Shown piece after piece: positions 7,437 to 15,757 of a stretch of 64,000 bases of DNA. This stretch comes from Thermoanaerobaculum sp. (GTDB lineage Bacteria; Acidobacteriota; Thermoanaerobaculia; Multivoradales; UBA5704). The DNA is taken from NCBI GenBank assembly GCA_021154885.1, contig JAJKHS010000077.1, forward strand, positions 1-64,000, written 5' to 3'. How positions within the stretch are numbered: position 1 is the stretch's first letter; each line of letters starts with the position of its first letter. The notes under the pieces were generated by a model. That model saw only the letters and a list, made by a program, of their open reading frames with translations. It was not told the DNA's origin and did not search any database. Made by a program: the position numbers and the translations under genes.

Positions 7437-7645
7437 ACGTCGAGCTCCACGAGCTCTTCAGAGATGGGCAGCGGCACGGGCTCGCCGTGTTCTTCCAGGC
7501 TCACGATGTAGCCCTCAATGGCCTCCTTGATGTTCGCAAGCGCTTCGTCTCTCGTGCCGCCCTGAGAAATGCAGCCGGGTAACGCTGGCACCTCGGCGAC
7601 GTAGACGCCGTCTTCGTCTTGCTCGAGAAAAACGCGGTACTTCAT
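7433..7645 (-). CDS. hicB: HicB-family antitoxin
   Basis: 70 aa. It carries the partial RNase H-like HicB fold: YRVFLEQDEDGVYVAEVPAL followed by PGCISQGGTRDEALANIKEA and EGYIVSLEEHGEPVP. No C-terminal DNA-binding extension is present, so it is the short HicB type. AGGAGG lies seven bases before ATG 7645. It is the first gene of the pair and overlaps the toxin start. Both members appear full length. Confidence 0.85.
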   Translation of the reverse strand: MKYRVFLEQDEDGVYVAEVPALPGCISQGGTRDEALANIKEAIEGYIVSLEEHGEPVPLPISEELVELDV

Positions 7646-7871
7646 CAGAATACCTCCTGCTTGTTTAGCTCGCCCGAATAATAACCCTCATGGGCTTTTG
7701 GAGTCTCTTCATCAGGCGGCCGAGCGCCATCACGCAGACGCGCCTATTCTAGACGAACCCGGGCCTTTCCGGCACGTGGTCGCGCAACTCCCGGCCCCTC
7801 CCCGCGTATATACTTGTCGAGACACCCTGCTTCCGGGAACGTCGTCTTGCCCTCATCTTTCAGGAGGTCCC

Positions 7872-10800
7872 ATGCATCGCCTGACCCGAATCGTGCTGTG
7901 CCTCGCGGTGGCTCTCGGCCTCGCGGCCGGGGCTTCGGCCCAGACCAAGCTGCTGCGGTTCCCGGACGTCTACAAGGACAAGGTGGTCTTCACCTATGCC
8001 GGCGACCTGTGGACCGCCGCGGCCAGCGGCGGGACGGCGACGCGCCTCACGGCCCATCCGGGCCTCGAGCTGTTTGCCAAGTTCTCGCCGGACGGCCAGT
8101 GGATCGCCTTCACCGGCCAGTACGACGGCGACGAGCAGGTCTACGTCATCCCGTCCACCGGCGGCGTCCCCAAGCAGCTCACCTTCTATCCCGCCCGCGG
8201 ACCGCTGCCTCCCCGGTGGGGTTACGACAACCAGGTCCTCGGCTGGACGCCGGACGGCAAGTCCGTCTTCTTCCGCTCGCTGCGGGACGGCTGGGACCTC
8301 TCCGACAGCCGCATCTACACCGTGCCGGTGGACGGCGGCCTCGGCGAGCCCCTGCCCATGCCCAAGTCCGGCGGCGCCGACCTCTCGCCGGACGGCCGGA
8401 AGGTCGTCTACACCCCGTTCGCCCGCGACTTCCGCACCTGGAAGCGCTACCAGGGCGGCTGGGCCCAGGACCTCTGGATCTTCGACCTTGCCACTCACGA
8501 AACGAAGAACATCACCAACACCCCCGTGACCGAGCGCGATCCCATGTGGATCGGCAACAGGATCTATTTCAACTCGGATCGCACCGGTACCCTCAACCTC
8601 TACTCCTACGACGTCGCGACCGGTGCCACGGCGCCAGTCACGACGAGCACCCAGTGGGACGTCCGCTGGCCGAGCGCCGACCCGGACGGCCAGATCGTCT
8701 ATGAGATGAACGGCGAGCTCAACGTCTACGACACCCGCAACGGCGGCTCACGCCACCTGTCCATCCAGGCGCCCTCGGACGCCGTGGACAGCCGCCCCGC
8801 CGAAACCCCGGCCGCGGACCACATCGAGGACTTCGCGCTCTCGCCCAAGGGTGAGCGGGCAGTGTTCACGGCCCGGGGGGACGTCTTCAACGTCCCCGTC
8901 GAGAAGGGGGTGACCCGCAATCTCACCCGTACCTCGGGCGCTCACGACAAGCGGGCACGCTGGTCGCCGGACGGCCGCAAGATCGCCTTCGTCTCCGACC
9001 TCACGGGCGAAGACGAGGTCTATCTCGTGGACGCTCTCGGCAAGGGCAAACCCGAGCCGCTCACCTCCGGCGGCAAGGGCATGCGCTACCACCCGGAGTG
9101 GTCGCCGGATGGCAAGCGCCTCGCCTTCTCCGACAAGGACGGCCGCCTCTACGTTCTCACCGTGGCCGGCAAGAAGCTCGCCGAGGTGGCCCGCGACGTC
9201 CGCCGCCAAGTCCGCGACTACACCTGGTCGCCGTGCGGCGGTCACCTGGCTTTCAGCCTCTCGGACCCGAACGGCTTCAGCTCGCTCTGGATCTGGAGCG
9301 TGGCGGACGGCAAGCTGCGCCGGGTGACGGGCGAGCTGACCCACGAATTCAGCCCGGCCTGGGACCCCAAGGGCCAATACCTTTATTTCCTCGGCGCCCG
9401 CAACTTCGCCGCCCAGCTCGACTCCCTCGACTTCAACTTCGCCTTCGACCGCAATATCGGCGTCTACGCCCTCGCCCTGCGCAAGGACGTGGCCCACCCC
9501 TTCCCGCCTGAGGAGGACCAGGTGGCCGTGAGCAGCGACGAGAAGAAAGAGGATAAAAAGGATAAAGAGGACAAGAAGGACTCCGTGCCGGCGCTCACCA
9601 GGATCGACTTCGACGGCCTGGCCGGCCGGGTGGCCCGCGTGCCCGTACCGTTCGATAACTACGATGACCTCGCCGCGGCCGAGGGGCGCCTGCTGTTCGT
9701 GAAAATGGCTCCGAACGTCCTGGCCGGCGATCCGCCGGCGAAGAACGCCCTGCAGATCTTCACGGCGAAGGACCGCAAGGTTGCGACGCTCGTCGAGGGG
9801 ATGAACGGCTACGCGCTCTCCCAGGATGGCGAGAAGGTGCTCGTCGTCCAGGACGGCCAGCACAACGTCTACGACGCCAAGGCCGGCGGCAAGGACTCGA
9901 AGAAGACGATCGACACCGGCGGCATGATGGTGGACCGCGTGCCGGCTGAAGAGTGGGCCGAGGTCTTCCGCGAGGCCTGGCGGCGGTACCGCGACTTCTT
10001 CTACACCGACAACATGAACGGTTACGATTGGGAGGCGCTGCGCAAGCAGTACGAGCCGCTCCTGGCCTACGTCGGACACCGCTCGGACCTCAACTACGTC
10101 ATCGGCGAGATGATCGCCGAGCTCAACAACTCCCACTCCTACGTGGCGGGCGGCGACTTCAAGCTGCCGCCGCGGCCGAAGGTGGCGCTGCCCGGGGCCC
10201 GCTTCGCGCTCGACAAGACCGCCGGCCGCTACCGGATCGCCAAGATCTTCGCCGGCCACAACGACGAGGAGACCTACCGCTCGCCGCTGACCGAGATCGG
10301 CGTCGACGTCCACCCGGGCGACTACGTGCTGGCCATCGACGGCGAGGAGCTGGTGGCCAAAGACAACCCCTACCGGCTGCTGCGCCAGAAGGCCGACCGT
10401 CCCGTGCGCATGACCGTCAACTCAAAGCCCACCGCCGAAGGTGCGCGGGAGATCACCTTCCGGCCCATCAGCTCGGAGACGGATTTGATCTACGGCGAGT
10501 GGGTGGACGGCAACCGCGAAAAGGTTTCGAAGCTGTCCAACGGGCGGCTCGGCTACATCCACCTCCCCGACATGGGCGACGACGGCTTCCGCGAGTTCGC
10601 CCGCCAGTACTTCGGCCAGATCCGCAAGGAGGGAATGGTCGTCGACGTGCGCAACAACGGCGGCGGCAACATCTCGCAGATGTTGCTCGAACGGCTGGCC
10701 CGGCATCCGCTGGCGGTCGACTTCGGCCGCACCACCGACGATCCGCTGCCCTATCCGCAGGTGACCTTCTATGGCTCGATGGTGTGCCTGATGAATGAAG

Positions 10801-11159
10801 GCTCGGGTTCGGACGGCGACATCTTCCCCTACATGTTCCGCCAGCTCGGGCTCGGGCCCCTGATTGGCACCCGCACCTGGGGCGGCGTCGTGGGCATCAC
10901 CTTTCACGGTCCGATGATCGACGGCGGCCAGATCTTCGTCCCCGAGTTCGCTTCCTCTTCCATGGCGGGGCAATGGATCATCGAAGGGCACGGCGTCGAT
11001 CCCGACATCGTGGTGGAGAACGACGTCAAGTCGGTCCTCGACGGCCGCGATCCGCAGCTCGAACGGGGAGTGGCGGAGGTGATGAAGCGGGTCCAGGAGC
11101 ATCCGAAAGCGTTTCCGAAACGCCCGGCGGGGCCGGTGAGGACGCACGCGCAGCCGTAA
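7872..11159 (+). CDS. Tricorn protease homolog (S41 family), secreted
   Basis: 1095 aa from ATG 7872, chosen because CAGGAGG sits just upstream and a clear signal peptide follows (MHRLTRIVLCLAVALGLAAG, cleavage near ASAQ). Order: beta-propeller repeats with many SPDG/WSPDG motifs (about residues 25-550), a Lys/Asp-rich linker near 557-570, further propeller, a helical core (EVFREAWRRYRDFFY), a PDZ-like segment (DVHPGDYVLAIDGEEL), then the S41 catalytic region with VVDVRNNGGGNIS and NEGSGSDGD. By family alignment Ser980 and Asp981 correspond to the nucleophile and oxyanion-hole pair. Tricorn trims peptides from larger proteases; here the signal peptide places it outside the cytoplasm. It is monocistronic. 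Confidence 0.9.
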   Translation: MHRLTRIVLCLAVALGLAAGASAQTKLLRFPDVYKDKVVFTYAGDLWTAAASGGTATRLTAHPGLELFAKFSPDGQWIAFTGQYDGDEQVYVIPSTGGVPKQLTFYPARGPLPPRWGYDNQVLGWTPDGKSVFFRSLRDGWDLSDSRIYTVPVDGGLGEPLPMPKSGGADLSPDGRKVVYTPFARDFRTWKRYQGGWAQDLWIFDLATHETKNITNTPVTERDPMWIGNRIYFNSDRTGTLNLYSYDVATGATAPVTTSTQWDVRWPSADPDGQIVYEMNGELNVYDTRNGGSRHLSIQAPSDAVDSRPAETPAADHIEDFALSPKGERAVFTARGDVFNVPVEKGVTRNLTRTSGAHDKRARWSPDGRKIAFVSDLTGEDEVYLVDALGKGKPEPLTSGGKGMRYHPEWSPDGKRLAFSDKDGRLYVLTVAGKKLAEVARDVRRQVRDYTWSPCGGHLAFSLSDPNGFSSLWIWSVADGKLRRVTGELTHEFSPAWDPKGQYLYFLGARNFAAQLDSLDFNFAFDRNIGVYALALRKDVAHPFPPEEDQVAVSSDEKKEDKKDKEDKKDSVPALTRIDFDGLAGRVARVPVPFDNYDDLAAAEGRLLFVKMAPNVLAGDPPAKNALQIFTAKDRKVATLVEGMNGYALSQDGEKVLVVQDGQHNVYDAKAGGKDSKKTIDTGGMMVDRVPAEEWAEVFREAWRRYRDFFYTDNMNGYDWEALRKQYEPLLAYVGHRSDLNYVIGEMIAELNNSHSYVAGGDFKLPPRPKVALPGARFALDKTAGRYRIAKIFAGHNDEETYRSPLTEIGVDVHPGDYVLAIDGEELVAKDNPYRLLRQKADRPVRMTVNSKPTAEGAREITFRPISSETDLIYGEWVDGNREKVSKLSNGRLGYIHLPDMGDDGFREFARQYFGQIRKEGMVVDVRNNGGGNISQMLLERLARHPLAVDFGRTTDDPLPYPQVTFYGSMVCLMNEGSGSDGDIFPYMFRQLGLGPLIGTRTWGGVVGITFHGPMIDGGQIFVPEFASSSMAGQWIIEGHGVDPDIVVENDVKSVLDGRDPQLERGVAEVMKRVQEHPKAFPKRPAGPVRTHAQP

Positions 11160-11190
11160 GGGCAGGCCGCCGGCGCGGGCGAGGCTCATC

Positions 11191-11556
11191 CTAGTTTCCC
11201 GGTTGGTACTCGCGAATCACACCAACCTGAACGATCCAGAGCCTGCCGTCGATCTCGCTCTTTTCGAGCCCGCCGATCAGAGTGCGTACGGCGTTCAACA
11301 GATCCTCGGCGGTCGGGCGTGAGCCGAGCCTGAGGACTGCGATCCCCGAATACTGTCCGGGATCGAACCGTAGCGGGTTGGAGAAGTCGAGGTCGAGCGT
11401 TACGATGCAGCGGCCTTCCTCCACACAGACGGTAGCGAGATTGAAATCCTGAGCGGAGGTCAGGCCTTGCTCGACGACGGTTGCGACGTCGTGTCCAGCC
11501 TTGCGCAGCAGGGCCGCTCCCCGCGTCCCAAGGTTCTCGTCCAGCTTCAGCTTCAA
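11191..11556 (-). CDS. DUF5615 PIN-like toxin candidate
   Basis: 121 aa. The start MKLKLDENLGTRGAALLRKA followed by GHDVATVVEQGL and, further on, CIVTLDLDFSNP matches the DUF5615/VapC-like PIN fold: an early DEN acidic motif and a later D-x-D-F. These are typically the toxin half of pairs with DUF433 proteins, as here. ATG overlaps the upstream DUF433 gene by 4 bp. The acidic residues expected for metal binding are present. Toxicity itself is inferred from the family pairing. Confidence 0.8.
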   Translation of the reverse strand: MKLKLDENLGTRGAALLRKAGHDVATVVEQGLTSAQDFNLATVCVEEGRCIVTLDLDFSNPLRFDPGQYSGIAVLRLGSRPTAEDLLNAVRTLIGGLEKSEIDGRLWIVQVGVIREYQPGN

Positions 11557-11801
11557 GATGCCTTCTCGAGCGGAATCTCCACATACCGCTCTCGGGACAT
11601 CTCCGCTCCATAGGCGATGCAGGCCAGCACGTCAGCCTCTTCAAGTTGGGGGTAATCTTCTAAAATCTCTCCCACTGTCGAGCCGGAAGCCAGAAAATCC
11701 AGGATCAAGGACACCCAGATCCTGTGTCCTCGAATACAGGGTTTCCCGAAACATATATTCGGGTCGATCGAGATCCGGGACAGGAGATCTTCTCGCGTCA
11801 T
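11553..11801 (-). CDS. DUF433 antitoxin-like protein
   Basis: 82 aa. It contains the DUF433 signature: RISIDPNICFGKPCIRGHRI, then VSLILDFLASGSTVGEILED and LEEADVLACIAYGAE, a small winged-helix-like DNA-binding fold. GGAGGTG precedes ATG 11801. It is the first gene of a two-gene unit with the DUF5615 protein (4-bp overlap), the standard arrangement for this predicted toxin-antitoxin family. It probably represses its own promoter, by analogy. Confidence 0.8.
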   Translation of the reverse strand: MTREDLLSRISIDPNICFGKPCIRGHRIWVSLILDFLASGSTVGEILEDYPQLEEADVLACIAYGAEMSRERYVEIPLEKAS

Positions 11802-11822
11802 TGGCTCACCTCCACCACCACC

Positions 11823-13001
11823 TTATACGATCTCTGCTACTCGGTGTCCACCCAGCCATACAGACACAACCTCCAAACAGCGGTCGATCTCCTCCTCCGT
11901 GTTGTAGAAGTGCGGGGAGATCCGGAACCGGCCGGCCCGGGCGGCCACCACCACGTCCTGCTCGCCGAGCCGCTTCACCAGCTCCTGGGGATTGAGACGT
12001 GGATGGATGGCGGTGACGATGCCGGAGGTCTCGCCCGGGGTGCGCGAGCTGACGACCGTGAAGCCCAGGTCCGCCAAGCCCCGGGCGGCGCGGTCGGCGA
12101 GGCCGAGCACCCGCGTCTCAACGTTCGCGACATTGCCGGCCCCCGCCTCGCCGAGGACCTCCAGCGAGCCGCCCAGGGCCACGATGCCGTAGACGTTCAA
12201 CGTGCCGCTCTCGAAGCGCTTCGCCCCTGGAGCCCAGGTGAGGTCGTAGTCGGCCCACTGGAAGATGTCGCGCGTCGAGCGCCAGCCGGAGCGCGCGGGG
12301 CGCAGGCGGTCCACCACCCGGTCGGAGACGTAGAGCAGGCCGAGCCCCTCCGCTCCCAGCAGCCACTTGTGCCCGGAGCCCGCCGCCACGTCCACCATCT
12401 CGCGCTCGACGTCGAGCGCCAGGGCGCCCAGCCCCTGGATGACGTCGACCACGAAGAGGACGCCGCGCTCCCGGCACGCCGCCCCCAGCCGGGCGAGGTC
12501 CGAGCGGAAGCCGCTGGCGTACTGCACCCAGGAGAGGGCCAGCAGGCGGGTGCGGCCGTCCATACGGGCGATCAGCTCCTCGGGATCGATCCGCCCGTCC
12601 CGCTCCGGCACCTGGCGATACTCGACGCCGAAGTCGGCGAGCTGCATCCAGGGATAGACGTTGGAGGGGAACTCCAGGGCCGCGCCCACCACGTTGTCCC
12701 CCGGTCGCCAGTCGAGCCCTCCGGCGACCATGGAGAGGGCGGTGGAGGTGTTCTCGACGAAGGCCACCTCCCGCGGCTCGCGGGCGCCGAGGAGAGCGGC
12801 GGCGAGGCCGCGCACCCGCTCAACCTCGGCCTGGCGGTCGAGCCAGCGGCGGTCGCCCGTGCGTGAGACGAGCTCCGCCAGGGCCGCCATGCGCTGCGCC
12901 GAGCGGCGGGGCAGCGGTCCCATGCCGGCGTGGTTCAGGTAGGCGCACTCGGCGACGACGGGAAATTCGGTCTCGCGCAGGGCGCGCAGGCGGTCGTCCA
13001 T
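11823..13001 (-). CDS. Class V aminotransferase / cysteine desulfurase-like PLP enzyme
   Basis: 392 aa from ATG 13001. The open frame continues far upstream, but that extension overlaps the next gene in another frame and is not credible. It starts with YLNHAGMGPLP. Residues about 85-120 bind the cofactor phosphate (FVENTSTALSMVAGGL). FVVDVIQGLGAL provides the pyridine-binding Asp, and GSGHKWLLGAEGLG carries the Schiff-base lysine (HKW). The C-terminus RISPHFYNTEEEIDRCLEVV fits the family. Related enzymes include isopenicillin-N epimerase-like and cysteine desulfurase-like proteins; no catalytic Cys loop typical of desulfurases is obvious. It follows the membrane protein gene by 2 bp, so probably co-transcribed with it. 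Confidence 0.8.
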   Translation of the reverse strand: MDDRLRALRETEFPVVAECAYLNHAGMGPLPRRSAQRMAALAELVSRTGDRRWLDRQAEVERVRGLAAALLGAREPREVAFVENTSTALSMVAGGLDWRPGDNVVGAALEFPSNVYPWMQLADFGVEYRQVPERDGRIDPEELIARMDGRTRLLALSWVQYASGFRSDLARLGAACRERGVLFVVDVIQGLGALALDVEREMVDVAAGSGHKWLLGAEGLGLLYVSDRVVDRLRPARSGWRSTRDIFQWADYDLTWAPGAKRFESGTLNVYGIVALGGSLEVLGEAGAGNVANVETRVLGLADRAARGLADLGFTVVSSRTPGETSGIVTAIHPRLNPQELVKRLGEQDVVVAARAGRFRISPHFYNTEEEIDRCLEVVSVWLGGHRVAEIV

Positions 13002-13003
13002 GC

Positions 13004-14107
13004 TCAGGTCTCCGATCCTCCGTTTTCGAGGTTCTCGAGGTTCTCGGCGTCCGCGATGTCCTCGGCGATCTCCCCGCGCTTCGGCCGCAGCTCCAGCACG
13101 GTCAGCGCCGGCAGGCCGACGGCGAGGATCGAAGCGTAGTGCAGCCCGCGGTAGAGGAGGATGCCCGCCGCGGCCACGACCGCGTCGACCCCCATCAGCT
13201 TGAAGGAGGCCATCATGGCCACCTCCGTCGTCCCCATGCCGCCGGGAGTGCCGGTGAGGGTCCCCACGGCCGTGCCCAGGGCCACCACGGCGAGGACCAC
13301 GAAGGGGCTCACCGGCGCCCCGATGGCCTGGAACATGGCCCATTGCGCGGCGACGTTCACCAGGAAGTAGGCCACTCCGAGGAGCGCGGCCTGGACCAGC
13401 AGCGGCCCGGAGCCCAGCAGGCGCACGAACACCCCCACCGCCTCGTGCCCGTGGGCAAAGAGGCGGTCCAGCCTCCCCTCGTCCCGCTCCGCCCGGCGGG
13501 CGAGGAAGCGGACGATGGGATTCTGCTCGAAGGGACCCCGGAGCCGGCCCCAGATCCCGAGGACGATCGCCGACGCGACCAGCGCCCCCAGCGAGGCCCA
13601 GCCGAGCCAGGGCCGGCCCAGGTAGAAGGCCGTGGCGCTGAAGACGATCCAGGTGCAGACGCTCATCACCGCGTGGTGGGCCACCTGGTCGTAGAGCACG
13701 ACGCCGTAGAGGAGGCCGAAGGGGCGCTGGTAGCCGCGGGCGAAGTAGCGCGCCCGCATCAGGCCGCCGATCACCCGCGCCGTGGGGGTGATGAGGTTGA
13801 GCGCCGCCGAGGCCATGAGGACGAAGAAGCCCAGGAACGGCCCCGAGGCCGTGCCCAGGATGAGGCGCGTCGCCCGCCGGAAGCGCCAGTCCCAGAGCCC
13901 GTAGCGCGCCAGCAGCAGCCCGGCCCCGAGGGCGACGAACGGCGCCCGCGCCGCCGCCACCCGCTCGGCGAGCCGCGACCAGGAGAGGTCGGAATGGGTG
14001 AGGAAGCGCCAGGTGAAATAGCCCGCGAAGACGATCACCGCCGCCTGGAAGAGGCGGAACCCCCAGACGCGAAGGCGGGAATCCTGGTCGGGCTCTGGGG
14101 GCTTCAT
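13004..14107 (-). CDS. Lysylphosphatidylglycerol synthase TM region / flippase-like membrane protein
   Basis: 367 aa with about 7-8 hydrophobic segments, e.g. FRLFQAAVIVFAGYF, VALGAGLLLARYGLW, LGFFVLMASAALNLITP and VVLAVVALGTAVGTLTGTPG. The pattern GTLTGTPGGMGTTEVAMM near residue 290 is the conserved late loop (P-G-G-x-G-x-x-E) of the UPF0104/AglD/MprF-flippase superfamily. Members move or synthesise lipid-linked compounds in the inner membrane. The C-terminal tail is acidic with an ENLENLENGG repeat. It lies just upstream of the PLP enzyme. Family call is good; the lipid substrate is unknown. Confidence 0.75.
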   Translation of the reverse strand: MKPPEPDQDSRLRVWGFRLFQAAVIVFAGYFTWRFLTHSDLSWSRLAERVAAARAPFVALGAGLLLARYGLWDWRFRRATRLILGTASGPFLGFFVLMASAALNLITPTARVIGGLMRARYFARGYQRPFGLLYGVVLYDQVAHHAVMSVCTWIVFSATAFYLGRPWLGWASLGALVASAIVLGIWGRLRGPFEQNPIVRFLARRAERDEGRLDRLFAHGHEAVGVFVRLLGSGPLLVQAALLGVAYFLVNVAAQWAMFQAIGAPVSPFVVLAVVALGTAVGTLTGTPGGMGTTEVAMMASFKLMGVDAVVAAAGILLYRGLHYASILAVGLPALTVLELRPKRGEIAEDIADAENLENLENGGSET

Positions 14108-14267
14108 GATCCGGTGTCAGGGCGTCTGGGCTTCTGAGGAAAGAACAGCGGCCCAGGATATCGCAGGCCCGGGGGGTTGACGGCGGGCCTCCGATCGGGA
14201 ACGCTTGCCGGCGCAGGGGGGCCGGCGCTGCGGTCCGGGTCCCGTCTTCGAGAGAGAGGCCATCGCA

Positions 14268-14501
14268 ATGTCCGACGTCAAGATCACCGTCATGAAGAAC
14301 GGTCCGCTCCGCCTGGAGGGGGCGGACGCTCTGCAGATCCTCGATCCCACCGGCCAGGCCTACGGCCTGGGCGGCCGCACCGCCCTCGCGCTCTGCCGTT
14401 GCGGCGCCTCCGCCAACAAGCCGTTCTGCGACGGCAGCCACAACCACCACGGCTTCCAGGACGACCCTCAAGCCCGGGACCTGCCGCCGAAAAAGGTGTG
14501 A
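14268..14501 (+). CDS. CDGSH iron-sulfur protein
   Basis: 77 aa from ATG 14268, with GAGAGAGG upstream. The motif CRCGASANKPFCDGSH supplies the three Cys (43, 45, 54) and one His (58) that bind a [2Fe-2S] cluster in CDGSH/mitoNEET-type proteins. The preceding strand-rich part (ITVMKNGPLRLEG) is typical of single-domain bacterial members. Such proteins bind redox-active Fe-S clusters; the partner is unknown. Transcribed away from the flippase gene with a 160-bp gap. Confidence 0.85.
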   Translation: MSDVKITVMKNGPLRLEGADALQILDPTGQAYGLGGRTALALCRCGASANKPFCDGSHNHHGFQDDPQARDLPPKKV

Positions 14502-14622
14502 GGTCCCTCCCGCCCCGGTCCTGGCCCGCCGCTCGTGGCACGAGCCTTGCGGAACGATCCCCGAAGAGCGAACCTCCCCCGCGTTGGAGGCTCCGGCTCT
14601 TCTTTGAACCAAAGGAGCTGCC

Positions 14623-15198
14623 ATGCAGATACCCCTGGAGATTTCCACCCGTGACGTCACGCTCACGCCGCCCATTGAAGCCGAGCTGCGGAAGCGTGCC
14701 GACAAGCTGGAACGCCACTACAACCGCATCACGAGCTGCCGCATCGCCCTCGAGCTCCCGACGGGCAACCACCATCACGACGGCGGTCCCTACCGAGTGC
14801 GGGTCGACGTCACCGTCCCCGGCTCGGAGCTGGTGGCGGACAAGCAGGCGGACGAGATCTTCGCCGCCATCCGCGACGCCTTCGACGCCGCCGAGCGCCA
14901 AGTGGAGGCCTTCGTGGAGCGCCGGCGCGGCTATGTGAAATCTCCGGTGCTGCCGCCAGAGGGGGAGGTCGTCCGCGTTTTTCCTGAAGAAGGCTTCGGT
15001 TTCCTCACCGCCCCCGACGGCCGCGAGGTCTACTTTCACCGCAACGCCGTCCTCGACCCTCCGGGGTTCGACAAACTGACCGTCGGCTCCCGCGTCCGCT
15101 TCGCCGAAGAGCAGGGCTTCGAAGGCCCCCAGGCGAGCACCGTGAGCGTGGTGGAGGCGGGGAACGGCGGCGCGGCCCCGGCCACGGAAACCGCGTAG
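14623..15198 (+). CDS. HPF/RaiA ribosome-associated factor fused to a cold-shock domain
   Basis: 191 aa. Residues 1-105 match the hibernation-promoting factor fold: MQIPLEISTRDVTLTPPIEA, then ADKLERHYNRITSCRIALEL and DEIFAAIRDAFDAAERQVEA. Residues about 110-175 are a cold-shock S1-like domain: GEVVRVFPEEGFGFLTAPDG then REVYFHRNAVL, carrying variants of the RNP1 (GFGFL) and RNP2 (VYFH) nucleic-acid-binding motifs. HPF proteins bind the 30S decoding centre in stationary phase; the CSD may add RNA binding. Long HPF normally has a different C-terminal dimerisation domain, so this is an alternative fusion. AAAGGAG precedes ATG. Monocistronic. Confidence 0.85.
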   Translation: MQIPLEISTRDVTLTPPIEAELRKRADKLERHYNRITSCRIALELPTGNHHHDGGPYRVRVDVTVPGSELVADKQADEIFAAIRDAFDAAERQVEAFVERRRGYVKSPVLPPEGEVVRVFPEEGFGFLTAPDGREVYFHRNAVLDPPGFDKLTVGSRVRFAEEQGFEGPQASTVSVVEAGNGGAAPATETA

Positions 15199-15207
15199 GG
15201 AGGGTGG

Positions 15208-15613
15208 GTGGGAGTGATCACGCTCGTCACAGGCGGGGAGGTCCACGCGCCGGAGCCGCGGGGACGGCTGGTGCGCGGCGGAGAGATCGTCAAGCGCGAG
15301 GGTTTCCTAGCGACGAGCACTTGGACGTGCGGTTCCGCGAGCAGGCGAAATCCGAGGACCGGGTCAAGGCCGTGGCGGGGGCGTCGGTCGTCTTCTTCAC
15401 CGGCGGCGACCAGTTGAAGATCACCAGCCAGCTCGGCAGGCCCCGACGCGGCGCTGGCCCGAATCTGGACCCTCGACGTGGAGGAGAACGTCCTTGAGCT
15501 TCAGGCCAGCGCCGGCCTGTACACTCACCTCGGGGTACAGCATGCACGTGCCCGAGCCGGCCGAGCTGGCGGTGGTCATCGCCAGCCTGACCCGGCGGGT
15601 GCGGCCGAGTTGA
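15208..15613 (+). pseudogene. Decayed fragments, including a cyanophycinase-like piece
   Basis: No intact frame spans this stretch. A first frame gives VITLVTGGEVHAPEPRGR, reminiscent of the N-terminus of isoaspartyl dipeptidase-like amidohydrolases. After a frame change, LDVRFREQAKSEDRVKAV followed by GASVVFFTGGDQLKITSQLG (about 15318-15437) strongly recalls the core of cyanophycinase (S51-like), where FFTGGDQ is conserved. Another frame further on reads MHVPEPAELAVVIASLTRRV before a stop. Cyanophycinase and isoaspartyl dipeptidase act in sequence on cyanophycin, which would fit one decayed locus. GC is high, as in core genes. Confidence 0.4.
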
Positions 15614-15757
15614 GCGATTCTTCAGAGCGCGATCGGCTCGCTTGACACCAACGCACCTCGGACCCCAATGTGAGATACTCTTTCTAGTTATTGTGTCACA
15701 GCAGACCTGTAGGGCGGGGCTCGTCCTGAGGAGCTACTCACAAGGAGGGATGTCATT

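Noticed and set aside
12863-14137. A 424-residue plus-strand frame opposite the flippase gene
   Set aside because: Low-complexity His/Arg/Glu sequence produced by antisense reading of a high-GC gene; no ribosome site or motif.
11823-14705. A 960-residue reading frame on the minus strand
   Set aside because: Only the part from 13001 matches a class V aminotransferase. The upstream extension overlaps the flippase-like gene in a different frame and is Pro/Arg-rich shadow coding.
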